Below, one piece after another: positions 33,250-43,126 of a stretch of DNA of 64,000 bases. Location: positions 9,549 to 73,548 of the forward strand of contig JBJOII010000005.1 of assembly GCA_046047235.1 (NCBI GenBank). Reading direction: 5' to 3'. Within the stretch, counting starts at the first letter, position 1; every line of letters begins with the position of its first letter. Source of the stretch: JBMTVN01 sp046047235 (GTDB lineage Bacteria; Verrucomicrobiota; Verrucomicrobiia; Limisphaerales; JAHDYP01). The translations under genes and the position numbers were made by a program. The notes under the pieces are model-generated. The model saw only the letters and a list, made by a program, of their open reading frames with translations, was not told the origin of the DNA and searched no databases.

Positions 33250-35304
33250 TCAATCCACTGGTCTCAGCCGAAGATAATCCAACCCAAACATATAAGCCTT
33301 TACCGCTTTGGGATTGGCCCCCACCGTCGTAACGGACAGCCGATTCAGCCCCTTGTTCAGCTCGAATACCCCAAGGTCCACCTCCCCGGTGGGTTTGACA
33401 TCGGGTGCATAGAAATCCCTCGGCCCACCCGCCGGCTTTCCGTTCACCGCAAGCTGATGAATCCCGTAATCCTTCGCGGTAAGGAAATGACCCAGCACCT
33501 GGAAACGCCCCTGCGCAGGCGCCTCAAAACACACAACAAGCTCGTCACCCGGCTTCATCCCAGCGTGCCACCACAGATGACGCCCCGCGCTTAGATCCCC
33601 CCAATCCTGCGGCTCAGCCAACCCCACCACGCGCTCAATCTCCATCGCCTCCCCTTCAATCGCGCCCGCAACCCGAGGCACAACATACTCAGGCATCGGC
33701 CGCACCACAGCCTCAGACGCCGTCACGACCGGAAAAGCATCGGTAGCGCCCGGCCTCGCATACCAATAGGCCACCACCGCCATGTTCACGAGGCACTTCT
33801 CGTTCCAGTGCCAAAGCTCCATGTCGAACCGGAAGTCCTTCCGGAACGGTATCCGGTCCAATATATGAAACCGGTTCACACTCGTCCGACCGTAATTCCC
33901 TGGTCCGGTGCAACGGGGCTGGGCGTGATACGCATGACTGAACAGCCCCGACCAACACCACGCATACCCATAGTAATCCTCGGTGCCCGTTCCAAAATGA
34001 CTCGGGAAATCCTCCCCATCCACGTAGATCTTCTCATCCCCCTCTCCCCACCAGTCACGCACCGGATTATCAATGGCGAAAGCAGCGCCAACAAACACCC
34101 CCTGCCCGGTTGCGCTGAGATAGTTCCAGTCGATCATCGGACGGCTGGGCACATCGAACTCCGCCCGCCATTTCGCGTGGAAGTGCATCGAGCTATCCGT
34201 CCAGGCATAAGGCTTCGTATAAACACTCCCCCGCAGTTTGACCGTCGACCGGGTATAATTGACCAACTGGATGTCCGCCCGCTGCCCAAATGGCATCCGC
34301 CAGTTGCTGTACATCTCCCCAGACTCACTCATCCCCACCGGCAACGCCTCAAACGGATTGATGCCAGGAGCACTCCCAAAGAAATCTCCCAGTGGAGTTT
34401 CTACCGTCTTCTCACCATCAAAGGTGATGCCCAGCACCACACCGCGCAGCGCCGCCTCAAGATCCTCAGCAGCCGGACTCAGCACCGCACCCGTGATCAC
34501 GGACGGTCCCCACAGCGTCTGCTCCGAGGTATCCCCAGGACCAAGTTCAAACCGGAAATCCGAGTCCACCCCGGCAGACCTCCCCCCGGCCACCCGAGGC
34601 GAATCCAACTCCTGCGCCAACTGTTCCAGTCGCCCCGCATGCTCCTCCAAAGACCGACCCGAAAAGCTCTCCAACTCGACCCCGTTGCCATAGTGGCGAT
34701 AGTTCACATGATAATAGAAATCCCCCTCGTCACTGGTGATCTTGCAGTGCCTGGCGTAAGGAATCGGGAGATACAGGTTCCACCCCTTGCTGTACTCCCC
34801 CGCAATGGGACGCGGAAGCCCCGGCACCCGCCCCCCAAGCAGATCCGTCATCGGTGCCACCAACACGGCCTCCTTCGCCCCGTCAATGTAAACCCTCAGG
34901 TTGCCGGCCGGATTGGCCGACCAGATCCGCACTACCGCACCGGGCCCCTCAGCATCCAGCATGACGAATTCTCTCCGCCCATCGTTCTCCTCCACCCTCA
35001 AATAGTGGCCCCGATCCCCATTGGCAAACCATTCCACCTCGGGTGACTTGGAGGCCCGGTCATACGAGGACGATTGAAGACACCGGAAGGCCGGATCGGG
35101 AAACGCAGCCAGCCCATCCAGATCCACCATCTCCTCCAACAAGCGCTCCATGGTCACTCGCTCCCCCACCGCTGCACTCACCAACATGCCTGCCATCAAC
35201 GATATTGCCGCCAACACTCTGCCCGAAAAACGCAACCCGCGGGGCGCACCAAATCGCCCATTGATTAAGCTACACCCATCCAATTGAACCTTTTTCATGA
35301 TCAT
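33250..35304 (-). CDS. Secreted DUF2961/GH172-family protein
   Basis: A 684-residue protein of the DUF2961 family, some members of which were shown to be glycoside hydrolases (GH172, acting on difructose anhydrides or D-arabinan). The N-terminal part has the family pattern DLDGLAAFPDPAFRCLQSSSYDRAS, later HFGTGTEDYYGYAWCW and QPRCTGPGNYGRTSVNRFH. An extra C-terminal jelly-roll-like region (LVVCFEAPAQGRFQVLGHFL) follows. ATG 35304 has AAGGA six bases upstream; a hydrophobic segment (SGRVLAAISLMAGMLVSAAV) near residue 30 looks like a signal. The sugar substrate is not predictable. Confidence 0.83.
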   Translation of the reverse strand: MIMKKVQLDGCSLINGRFGAPRGLRFSGRVLAAISLMAGMLVSAAVGERVTMERLLEEMVDLDGLAAFPDPAFRCLQSSSYDRASKSPEVEWFANGDRGHYLRVEENDGRREFVMLDAEGPGAVVRIWSANPAGNLRVYIDGAKEAVLVAPMTDLLGGRVPGLPRPIAGEYSKGWNLYLPIPYARHCKITSDEGDFYYHVNYRHYGNGVELESFSGRSLEEHAGRLEQLAQELDSPRVAGGRSAGVDSDFRFELGPGDTSEQTLWGPSVITGAVLSPAAEDLEAALRGVVLGITFDGEKTVETPLGDFFGSAPGINPFEALPVGMSESGEMYSNWRMPFGQRADIQLVNYTRSTVKLRGSVYTKPYAWTDSSMHFHAKWRAEFDVPSRPMIDWNYLSATGQGVFVGAAFAIDNPVRDWWGEGDEKIYVDGEDFPSHFGTGTEDYYGYAWCWSGLFSHAYHAQPRCTGPGNYGRTSVNRFHILDRIPFRKDFRFDMELWHWNEKCLVNMAVVAYWYARPGATDAFPVVTASEAVVRPMPEYVVPRVAGAIEGEAMEIERVVGLAEPQDWGDLSAGRHLWWHAGMKPGDELVVCFEAPAQGRFQVLGHFLTAKDYGIHQLAVNGKPAGGPRDFYAPDVKPTGEVDLGVFELNKGLNRLSVTTVGANPKAVKAYMFGLDYLRLRPVD

Positions 35305-35815
35305 TATAAATCCTTGGGTTGCCTCACTGTCGCAGAGAGCCCCAGTGGACGCAACGCTCCAAGTCGGCTTAAACCCCGTCAAAACGCCTGTCAGACCACC
35401 CCAAACGGGGGCAACCAGTGAATAGCCTGTGAATAACTCCCACTTGATTCACAATCGGTTTCGGCGTAACGGATCCCTTGGCTAGGTCATACGTAGTCAC
35501 CAAGAACCGGCGTAATGAGATCACGTCGCCGGAGCGTCAGGTTGCACCGAGGTGCAGGATCCCGATTATCGGGAGCGCTTATCTCCTTATACGATGACCC
35601 AGCCACTTGCTTTAGCTCCTTGCACGGTAATGCACCCATCCAACTCGTCTGCCGTGATGACGCACTTGGCTGGGCAGCCTCCAGACCGGGCCCGGTCCTG
35701 CTGGTTTTCACCATTCGCGTGGCAATCTCCAGGACGGCCGCCGGCTCGCCTGAAAAATCGCCTTGTCCCGTGGAACACGAGACGTGCCCCCCTGAGTATC
35801 CGCACCGTCAACTCA
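35305..35815. other. Intergenic region, no supported gene
   Basis: About 510 bases between the GH172-like and LysM-amidase genes. Two small hairpins sit side by side (TGCACC/GGTGCA near 35550 and CCCGAT/ATCGGG near 35570). Weak frames here have no ATG of good context (one begins with TTG) and show no domain. I see no known RNA family. Confidence 0.4.
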
Positions 35816-36841
35816 TCAATCCTGCAGACGTTTCAGGGCTGAGGAAGCCGCGAAAATGGAGCCAGGGCATCGGGTATGAACCGGGTTGATCTGCTGGTGG
35901 GTCTTGACCGCTGAGCGGGGGAGGCTGCAGCGATTCCGCAAGGCCTCAACAAGAGCCTCCAGGCTCTTCAGTTGCTTGGGAGTAGGACTGGCCTTGTCAA
36001 AGTTGCCGACCAGACAGATCCCAATCGCAACCTGGTTCAAGGATTCACTCGCAAGATGCCCGCCCTGGAGCTGCCGGGTCCAACGCGCGCCCACGGCAAT
36101 CTCGCCATCCTTCATGCCCTTGCCGTTACCAATGACGAAATGGTAGGCGAGTCCGTTCTCCATGTGCCGCACCTTGCGGTGATACTGGTCCATGCCCTCT
36201 ACCGAACCCGTGGCAGTACCACTATGGTGCAGGACGATATGCTTCCATCGGCCCTTCCGGACACGCGCGGATCTCACCGCCTTCTCGACGTCATCCGGAA
36301 GCACGGCAGAAACAGGCGCCTTTCCGGGCGTAGCTGCTGGAATCCGAAGTCGTTGGCCAATCCGCAGCACAGAGTTCACTCGCAGATTGTTGAGCCGCGC
36401 CAGTGAAGACACGGTCACTCCGTGATCGGAAGCAATCTGGCTCAATGTATCCCCACGCCGAATCGTGTGCAGGTTGTCCGCAGAACCCGCACCGTCAGGA
36501 ATCATAAGCGATTGCCCGATCTGCAGCTTCGCCTTCGAAGAAATCCCATTGCGGCTGGCAAGCTGCTCCACCGAGATGCTGTGCTTGGACGCAATCCCGG
36601 TCAGGGTGTCCCCCTTCCGCACCTTGTAGGCGACATCCGCTTGCAAGGCAGCAACCAGAAAGGCAAATCCCCAACAGCAGCCCAGCCATCGCACCAGACG
36701 TGAAACATAACCGCAGCTCGAAATGGCAGAACTCAATCGCACGCGCCTTACTAAGCCACACATCGCGAATCTGACCAGCCCTTTGTCAGCATCACCAAGG
36801 CAGGATGCCCGAACTGCGCCCAAGTCAACCCGCATCACCAT
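35816..36841 (-). CDS. LysM-containing peptidoglycan amidase (PGRP/Amidase_2 type)
   Basis: Last gene of the 13-kb operon. A membrane or signal segment (LVRWLGCCWGFAFLVAALQA) is followed by two LysM domains that bind glycan (YKVRKGDTLTGIASKHS and HTIRRGDTLSQIASDHG). A zinc amidase fold comes last (WKHIVLHHSGTATGSVEG, GLAYHFVIGNGKGMKDG, NQVAIGICLVGNF, KTHQQINPVHTRCPG). It should cleave MurNAc-L-Ala bonds. ATG 36841 starts three bases after the stop of the VWA gene, so translation is coupled. Starts at 36835 or 36760 are also possible. Confidence 0.88.
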   Translation of the reverse strand: MVMRVDLGAVRASCLGDADKGLVRFAMCGLVRRVRLSSAISSCGYVSRLVRWLGCCWGFAFLVAALQADVAYKVRKGDTLTGIASKHSISVEQLASRNGISSKAKLQIGQSLMIPDGAGSADNLHTIRRGDTLSQIASDHGVTVSSLARLNNLRVNSVLRIGQRLRIPAATPGKAPVSAVLPDDVEKAVRSARVRKGRWKHIVLHHSGTATGSVEGMDQYHRKVRHMENGLAYHFVIGNGKGMKDGEIAVGARWTRQLQGGHLASESLNQVAIGICLVGNFDKASPTPKQLKSLEALVEALRNRCSLPRSAVKTHQQINPVHTRCPGSIFAASSALKRLQD

Positions 36842-36844
36842 AGC

Positions 36845-39742
36845 TCACTTCCTCCGCTGTTGGGCCCGACGCTTCGCCTCCAGCAACCGGCTCGCGGTGG
36901 TGGCCGGGGGAAGCTCCGGTTGCGCACTCCCAACCGCCGGACCCACGTCCGCCTTCGCAGTAGCGGGCGGAACCTCTGGCACCCGGACTTCGGCCTCCCC
37001 AAAAGCCTCGCGGGGAGCAGATACGGGCTGGAATAGCTCAGGTGCAGCTTCCGTGACCGGACGCCCCTGCCGCGCTGCCCTCACCTGGTCCCGGCGGGCC
37101 AATAGTGCGGACAACGATTCATCCTGCGTCGTTGGACCAGCCTGCTTCTGCCAGAAGAACAGCCTGCGCCGGACACGCGCCCAAGCCCTCACCCAGTCGG
37201 CACGATCGATATCGATCCTGCGCAGAGCAACGTCGAAGGGAAACAGCAGCACAGCCAACTGCAGCAACAACTCGAACAAATCCCGTGGCTGGTAGGTCTT
37301 GCTGCGGTCGTGCAGGAACGGGTTGGGCAGCAGGGTAGTCGGGTCGATCATCTGGCCACCCGAAAGCTGCGTAATCCTCTTCAACACTCCCTGCCCCGTG
37401 TTCTCCGCCGCGAACTCCGGTGAATAATTAACGCTAGCCCCCACCACCATCGACCCCGTTGGCCTCCCTTCACGCAACTCCGCCAGGTTGACGAGATAGG
37501 CACCAACCTCGCGGGTCGGAAACCGGGCCTCGTATCGTCCCGGACCAGACTGGCGGAGCGCCACCTGCTCGCGCTCACCCGATGGACTCACGACCGTAGC
37601 CTGCAAATCGAGGAAGTTCCGGAACTCACCCTGGGCATCCAAAGCCTCCACAGACAGGACACCGTCCCCATCCTCCACGCTCACCTCCGCATCCAGCTCG
37701 GCGTTCTCCAACTTGCGCAGGCTCCAGTTCACCACCTGGGACCAGAACTGGCGGTACTGCTCCCAGCTCAGCCAATCCGACGCCCAGCGGGCCTGGGCAT
37801 CCGAAGTGAAAGCCACCGATCGGCCCAACCCATACTGCCAATGAGCCAGAAGCGGATCGCCCTTCTCAGTAAGCAAAGGCGTCTCTGCCCGGGGCTTCAT
37901 CGTCGTAGCCACATAACCCTGCAGCACAGGATACCCCCCCATCCCACGCGTCAATTCACTCTGGACAACCGTTTGCGGACGAAACGGCTCCTCATGAATC
38001 GCCGACTTCAACACCACCGCCGCTTCCTTGATGAAAATCTGCGGGAGATCAGCAGGTGAAGTCACGTTGTAGAACCTCCCCCTGCCCTGCTCAGCAATCT
38101 GAATCATGATGTCCGGTGCCGCATGACCCGAAATCAGCACCGTGCTGACCGTGATGCGGTCCCCAACCATGGACGCCATCAACTCGCTCGCAGGAGGACC
38201 CGGATCACCATCACTGAATACAATCACATGCTTCAGGCTGGCCTTGGATTGCTGCAGCCCGGCATACGCCATCTTCATCAAACCCTCAAAAGAAGGCAGA
38301 TCCCCCTGGTTCATGCCCTGAATCGTGCGACGCAACTGCACCTTGTCCCCCACGGGCTGCAAGTTGAACAGCCACCGCTCCGTGCCGTCCCATAGCAGCA
38401 CACCCATTTCATCCTGCGGACCCAACGCCTCCAGCACACCAATCGCACAGTCGCGCGCCACCTGATTGCCATTATTGAATTCCATCCCGTGCATGATCAG
38501 CACGACAGCCCCGGGCGGCAGAACCTTCTTGCTGCTCAGCTCCATGTCGACCGGCAGCATCCGGTCCAAGGGAGTACCACGGTACCCTCCGGCAGCAAAA
38601 GACTGGTCACCACCAATACACACCAACCCCACACCAAAATCCCGCACCGCACTCTCCAGCAACCGCAGCAAGGTGTCTCCCAAATCCCCCGCAGCCACGT
38701 TGCTCAGCACAAGGCAGTCATACGACTGCATCTCGGCAAGCGTCCCGGGAAACCGACTGATATCAACCATCGCAACATCGAGCCGCGAGCTGTCCAAGGC
38801 TGCCAACAATGTAGCATCGCGCGTGGGGTCCGCTGAGACGATCAGCACCCGAGGGTTCCCCTGCACCGTGGAAAAATTCACCGCACGGTTGTTCTGGGGC
38901 TCAGAGTCCGTCCGCCCCTCAATCCTCACGTCATAGGCGTAGAAACCCGGCTGCTCCAGAATCTGGGGAAAGGTAAACAGGTTCTTGCCCGCATCCAGGT
39001 GCACCCGCTGCTGACCCAGCATCTGGTCGTTCAGAAAAAGCTGCACAGTCGCATCCTGCTCAGTATCGCTGCTCGCGAAGATCTTCACATCAAATGCCTG
39101 CCCCTCCTTCAAGTTCGCCGGCAATCCCACCTTCTGGATTGAAATGTCCCCGCCGCGCTCAACCCCCAGCGCAACCGCATCAATCGAGACGTCCATGCTC
39201 TGTGCCTGCACTGCCGCAGCCACTGCATCGCCCAGGTTCTCGCTGCCGTCAGAGAGGATCACCAGACGCTTCTGGCCCGTCTCAGGAAAAGCCGCAGTAC
39301 CTAGACGAATCGCTGACGAGATGTCCGTCCTCTGCCCGTCCACCACGGCGAAGATCTTGCCGGCTTCCTTGTCCACAACGGAAAGCGGGGATGACTCGAT
39401 ACTGGCCTCGCTGCCAAAGATTAAAATCCCGAGCTTGTCCTCCTTCTTCTTGAGCGCCGCGAGCTGAGAAGCCAATGCCCTCGCGGTCTCCTGCTGCGCG
39501 GCTGGCATGCTGTCGGAACGATCCAACAGGAAAAACACGTTCATTCCCTCCTGCGGCTTCAGCCACTGCAACCCCGCCAAAGCCAGCACCAGCAGCAGAA
39601 CTACAACCAACCGCACAAATCCCGAAAGCCAACGCCGCCAAGGGGCAATATGAACATCGGACCGCCATACCAGCCATAACACCCAGGCCACCGCCGGCAG
39701 CAGCAGAAGAAGCGCAAATGGATGTGTGAAATGAAACGGCAT
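36845..39742 (-). CDS. Large VWA protein with glutamine-amidotransferase-like domain
   Basis: A 965-residue membrane protein. Two N-terminal helices (LLLLLPAVAWVLWLV and FVRLVVVLLLVLALAG) lead to a VWA domain with an intact MIDAS (FLLDRSDSM, Asp74). A beta-sandwich follows, then a class I glutamine-amidotransferase-like domain (VLIVSADPTRDATLLAAL, LVCIGGDQSFAAGGYRG) and a second VWA-like domain with SDGDPGPP but no clear DxSxS. A further helix near residue 820 and a Pro/Ala-rich Arg/Lys tail end it. It starts ten bases after the permease-NHL stop. The role is presumably assembly of a surface complex with MoxR. Confidence 0.85.
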   Translation of the reverse strand: MPFHFTHPFALLLLLPAVAWVLWLVWRSDVHIAPWRRWLSGFVRLVVVLLLVLALAGLQWLKPQEGMNVFFLLDRSDSMPAAQQETARALASQLAALKKKEDKLGILIFGSEASIESSPLSVVDKEAGKIFAVVDGQRTDISSAIRLGTAAFPETGQKRLVILSDGSENLGDAVAAAVQAQSMDVSIDAVALGVERGGDISIQKVGLPANLKEGQAFDVKIFASSDTEQDATVQLFLNDQMLGQQRVHLDAGKNLFTFPQILEQPGFYAYDVRIEGRTDSEPQNNRAVNFSTVQGNPRVLIVSADPTRDATLLAALDSSRLDVAMVDISRFPGTLAEMQSYDCLVLSNVAAGDLGDTLLRLLESAVRDFGVGLVCIGGDQSFAAGGYRGTPLDRMLPVDMELSSKKVLPPGAVVLIMHGMEFNNGNQVARDCAIGVLEALGPQDEMGVLLWDGTERWLFNLQPVGDKVQLRRTIQGMNQGDLPSFEGLMKMAYAGLQQSKASLKHVIVFSDGDPGPPASELMASMVGDRITVSTVLISGHAAPDIMIQIAEQGRGRFYNVTSPADLPQIFIKEAAVVLKSAIHEEPFRPQTVVQSELTRGMGGYPVLQGYVATTMKPRAETPLLTEKGDPLLAHWQYGLGRSVAFTSDAQARWASDWLSWEQYRQFWSQVVNWSLRKLENAELDAEVSVEDGDGVLSVEALDAQGEFRNFLDLQATVVSPSGEREQVALRQSGPGRYEARFPTREVGAYLVNLAELREGRPTGSMVVGASVNYSPEFAAENTGQGVLKRITQLSGGQMIDPTTLLPNPFLHDRSKTYQPRDLFELLLQLAVLLFPFDVALRRIDIDRADWVRAWARVRRRLFFWQKQAGPTTQDESLSALLARRDQVRAARQGRPVTEAAPELFQPVSAPREAFGEAEVRVPEVPPATAKADVGPAVGSAQPELPPATTASRLLEAKRRAQQRRK

Positions 39743-39752
39743 GGCTGGATGC

Positions 39753-42137
39753 TTAGTGCATTGACTGCAACTCGCCCTGCGGAACCGGACTGAGCGATCG
39801 CCTTCTCGTTAGTTTCTGGACCCGATGGTTCAGGGCGTCCGCCACGTAAAGGTTGCCTTGAGGATCCAAGGCGATCGACCAGGGGTTGTTGAATTCCCCG
39901 GGCCGGATCCCCGGCCCTCCAATAATCTCCAGGAACGCCCCGCCCGCCTCAAATACCTGAATTCGACTGTTGCCAAATTCACACACAAACAGCCTGCCCT
40001 CAGCATCCACCTCGACGTCATAGGGGTAGCTCATCTCCCCGGGTCCGGAACCGGGCTGCCCAATGACACGGATGAATTGTCCATCCGCCCCGAAAACCTG
40101 GACCCGATGATTGCAGGAGTCCGCAGCATACAGGTTCCCCGCCCCATCCACCGCAACCCCTTCCACCCGGTTGAATTCCCCCGGCGCCCGTCCAGCCCGA
40201 CCAATAACCCGCTCCAGACGATGTCCCTCCCCGAACACCTGCACGCGTTCCGATTGCATGTATTCGCTGATAAACGTCAGGCCGGTCGCTGGATCCACCA
40301 CTATGGACCGGGGAAAGGCGATCTGGCCGACGTTGGTGCCCCGATCTCCCCACTGCTCCAGCAGTTCTCCCGCAGCACTAAAGCGGTTGACCCGGGCATA
40401 ATGCGGCTCGAGCACAAGAATCGTCCCATCCACATCCCGGCACATCCCCTTCGGTTTCCCAAGATCGGTCTCCGGCATCTGCCAGGCCAAAAGATACTCC
40501 CCCTCGGCAGAAAACTTCTGAACCCGAGCCGTCATGTCGACGACATAGAAATTGCCCTCCAAATCGGCCGCAACCGACCTGGGCTTCTGAAAACGCCCCG
40601 CCCCCCCGCCTCGCTCACCAAACACCTGGGCTGTCGAAAATATCCGGGAATCCAGCACAGCTTGAGTCGGATTTTCTGGACGGCATCCGAGTAGTCCCAG
40701 ACAGGTCAATCCAAGGAGACACGATGCAGCAGGAAATCGCTGCCCGCCAAACTGACGTATCCCCCATCGACACAACTGCACTGCACCCCAGCCCAGCCCC
40801 GGCAACAAGGCCATACCCACTAAGGCAAGGCACAACGCGTTCACCTGGCCGTTGTGGCCATAGTGCAGCAAGTTAAAAACCCTCAACGCCAAAGTCTCGC
40901 CACCAGGCGGCATGATCAGCAGGAGGACCTCGGTGTCCCATAAACAAAGGACATAAACCAGCATCCACGCGGCAGCCAGCATCGGCCCGGCCTGAGGGAC
41001 CACAACCCAGCGCAGATGCTGCCAGGTCGAAGCACCCTCCAGTCGCGCCGCCTCCGAAAGCAACGGATCCACAGCACCCAAGGCGCGACGACACAACGCC
41101 CATGCCGGACCAAAAAAGCGCAGCCCCCAGGCCAGAACCACGATCACCAGACTATGGTACACGGCATCCGTCCAAGGACGGTTTAACAACACAATGAGCC
41201 CAATGCCGATCAACACCCCTGGAAGCAAAAATGTAATCCAACCCAGCGCAAACCAGCCGGAACGGACTCGTGACCAGGCAAGTAGAACCACGGTCGTCGC
41301 AGTCACAGCGGCCAACAACCCGCTCAGCAGCAATGCACTCCTCCCCGCTCGTAGCGCAGGCCCCAGCTCCTGCCAGGTCGATGGGCTGCCAAGCAGATAA
41401 CCCAAAGGAAGCACCAGTGAAAACGCCAGACACAGCAACGTGGCTGCCCATACCCAAAAACGAATACCCCATCCCAGCCTGTCACCCCACCGTACCGAAA
41501 CCGCACCAGAACCCATCCGCGGCCATGCGACATCCCGTCGCCTCATCCAGATCAGCAGCAAAGCCGGCAGGAGCACCAAGGGCCAGCTCGCCAGCAAGGC
41601 AGCCCGGGCATCCATCCCCGCGTTGAAGCGCAACCAGATTTCCACGGGATAAACACCGACCTGCAGCAGCGCCGGAATGGAAAACTGGTTGAGGGAAAGA
41701 GTAAACACGACGACAAATGCCAGGCTGGCCGAAGCCGCCCCGGATGGCACCAGCACACGCCTGACCAGAAGCATCCCCCGCAATCCCGGCTCGCCATCGA
41801 GCACCTCGCGGTTGAGGGATTGCCACGATGCAAAAACCGGAAAGAAGGCCAGCGGCCAATACACCAAACCCATGATCACAACCGCCATCGGGAAGGAGAA
41901 CAACGGCACCGGAGTCCACCCTTCCATCACGCCCCCAACGCCAAACAAGCCAAACCAGGCGTTCAGAACCAAAAAGGCAGGCAGCACCAACACCATCACT
42001 GCACAGCCTGCCAGCGTCCGGCGGGCGGGCCCACGCAGTTGCAACGCGGCCAACGCAGCCATTACTCCCAGCATTAACGCCAGCAACGAAGCTCCAAGCG
42101 ACAGCCCAAGGCTATGGATAAGCAGGCCGTAGTTCAT
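39753..42137 (-). CDS. ABC permease (two membrane domains) fused to a six-bladed NHL propeller
   Basis: A 794-residue fusion. Residues 1-450 are two iron/thiamine-type (FbpB-like) permease domains; the second has a good EAA loop (SEAARLEGASTWQHLRWVVV), the first a degenerate one. A further helix follows at about 470-485 with a perfect lipobox (LGLLGC, Cys485). After it come six NHL repeats (for example VEGVAVDGAGNLYAADSCNH), a full propeller that should be outside the cytoplasm. An in-frame TTG at 40775 would make the propeller a free lipoprotein starting MCRWGIRQFGG. ATG 42137 overlaps the stop of the binding-protein gene as ATGA. Confidence 0.85.
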   Translation of the reverse strand: MNYGLLIHSLGLSLGASLLALMLGVMAALAALQLRGPARRTLAGCAVMVLVLPAFLVLNAWFGLFGVGGVMEGWTPVPLFSFPMAVVIMGLVYWPLAFFPVFASWQSLNREVLDGEPGLRGMLLVRRVLVPSGAASASLAFVVVFTLSLNQFSIPALLQVGVYPVEIWLRFNAGMDARAALLASWPLVLLPALLLIWMRRRDVAWPRMGSGAVSVRWGDRLGWGIRFWVWAATLLCLAFSLVLPLGYLLGSPSTWQELGPALRAGRSALLLSGLLAAVTATTVVLLAWSRVRSGWFALGWITFLLPGVLIGIGLIVLLNRPWTDAVYHSLVIVVLAWGLRFFGPAWALCRRALGAVDPLLSEAARLEGASTWQHLRWVVVPQAGPMLAAAWMLVYVLCLWDTEVLLLIMPPGGETLALRVFNLLHYGHNGQVNALCLALVGMALLPGLGWGAVQLCRWGIRQFGGQRFPAASCLLGLTCLGLLGCRPENPTQAVLDSRIFSTAQVFGERGGGAGRFQKPRSVAADLEGNFYVVDMTARVQKFSAEGEYLLAWQMPETDLGKPKGMCRDVDGTILVLEPHYARVNRFSAAGELLEQWGDRGTNVGQIAFPRSIVVDPATGLTFISEYMQSERVQVFGEGHRLERVIGRAGRAPGEFNRVEGVAVDGAGNLYAADSCNHRVQVFGADGQFIRVIGQPGSGPGEMSYPYDVEVDAEGRLFVCEFGNSRIQVFEAGGAFLEIIGGPGIRPGEFNNPWSIALDPQGNLYVADALNHRVQKLTRRRSLSPVPQGELQSMH

Positions 42138-43126
42138 CGGACGAAAAGCCCCTTCAACCACGCTGTATCCACCTGCATTCCCTCCAGCAGTCCCCGCCAG
42201 TCCGGCTGCAGCGTGTCCTCGCGCGCCGGCAAACTCGCGGATTCCAGCGCATTCGCTTCCACCAAGGCCCCAACCGTCGTGGGCCGTTGCAGATACTCCA
42301 TCAGCCGAAGACAGGGCTCACCCATTGCTCCTCCTCTGACCACCGCCACGGTATTCGGAATAAGCAAGGTCTCGGTGGACATAGGCAACGCAGCGATCGG
42401 CAACCCCTCCCTAACACCAGCAGCAATGTCGTCCGAATCCGTCAATCCCACCCAGGCCTGCCCCTGCCCCACTATCTTGACCACCATGGAATTGCCATCC
42501 ACCACCAACGGCTGATTAGCCTCGAGCCCTTCACACCACTGCCGCCAAACCGCATCCCCCCAATGGTGCCGAAGCGCGAGAAAATGCGTGGCCGTGGTCC
42601 CAAACAGGGGATAAGCCATGGCTACCTTGCCCTTCCAAACGGCATTGGTCAGATCCATCAGGGTGCAGGGAGCTTCCGTCGCTCCCACGAAATTGGTGTG
42701 GATGACAATCCTCCTGCTGCGATACCCAAACGGTACCCAGCCGACATCGGCGTTCAGCACCCCCATCGCCTCCAGTTGACGAGTCCGCAACTCTTCGTTG
42801 TTCCAAAACACGTCGCATTGAGGATTCCCCTTCTCCGCAATAAGGCGGTTAACCAACCCCACAGTCTTCACCGCCTCGCTATCATAGACCACCCGAAGGG
42901 GGATGCCTGATTCCTGCTCAAAACGCCTCAGGATTGGTTCTGCGTAAACCTGATCCTGGGAGGTGTAAACCACCAGGGTCATCCGCTTGCTTAACTGGCG
43001 GGACACCACAAACAATACAACCAGGATCGCGAATGCCATGAAGGCCGGGCCCAGTAACGCCCACGGAGTGCGGCGCGTGGGGCCATGTTGATCTCCCCCT
43101 GAGCGGATCGTAAACCTCCGACTCAT
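42134..43126 (-). CDS. Membrane-anchored iron(III)-type ABC substrate-binding protein
   Basis: A 330-residue binding protein. It begins MSRRFTIRSGG and has one helix (WALLGPAFMAFAILVVLFVV) without a lipobox, so it is anchored. The domain matches the FbpA/AfuA group: LVVYTSQDQVYAEPILRRFE, VVYDSEAVKTVGLVNRLIAE, QCDVFWNNE, MAYPLFGTTATH and GLTDSDDIAAG. The Tyr-Tyr iron-binding pair of FbpA is not visible. ATG 43126 has AGGAGGA upstream and overlaps the stop of the BatA-like gene as ATGA. The ligand is uncertain: iron, thiamine or another small compound. Confidence 0.87.
   Translation of the reverse strand: MSRRFTIRSGGDQHGPTRRTPWALLGPAFMAFAILVVLFVVSRQLSKRMTLVVYTSQDQVYAEPILRRFEQESGIPLRVVYDSEAVKTVGLVNRLIAEKGNPQCDVFWNNEELRTRQLEAMGVLNADVGWVPFGYRSRRIVIHTNFVGATEAPCTLMDLTNAVWKGKVAMAYPLFGTTATHFLALRHHWGDAVWRQWCEGLEANQPLVVDGNSMVVKIVGQGQAWVGLTDSDDIAAGVREGLPIAALPMSTETLLIPNTVAVVRGGAMGEPCLRLMEYLQRPTTVGALVEANALESASLPAREDTLQPDWRGLLEGMQVDTAWLKGLFVR

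Noticed and set aside
33808..35046. 412-codon plus-strand frame
   Set aside because: Antisense to the GH172-like gene, Arg/Pro/His-rich composition typical of a shadow frame.
35587..35811. 74-codon minus-strand frame after the LysM-amidase
   Set aside because: Starts only with TTG, no ribosome site, no domain; a Cys/Gly/Arg-rich composition suggests chance.
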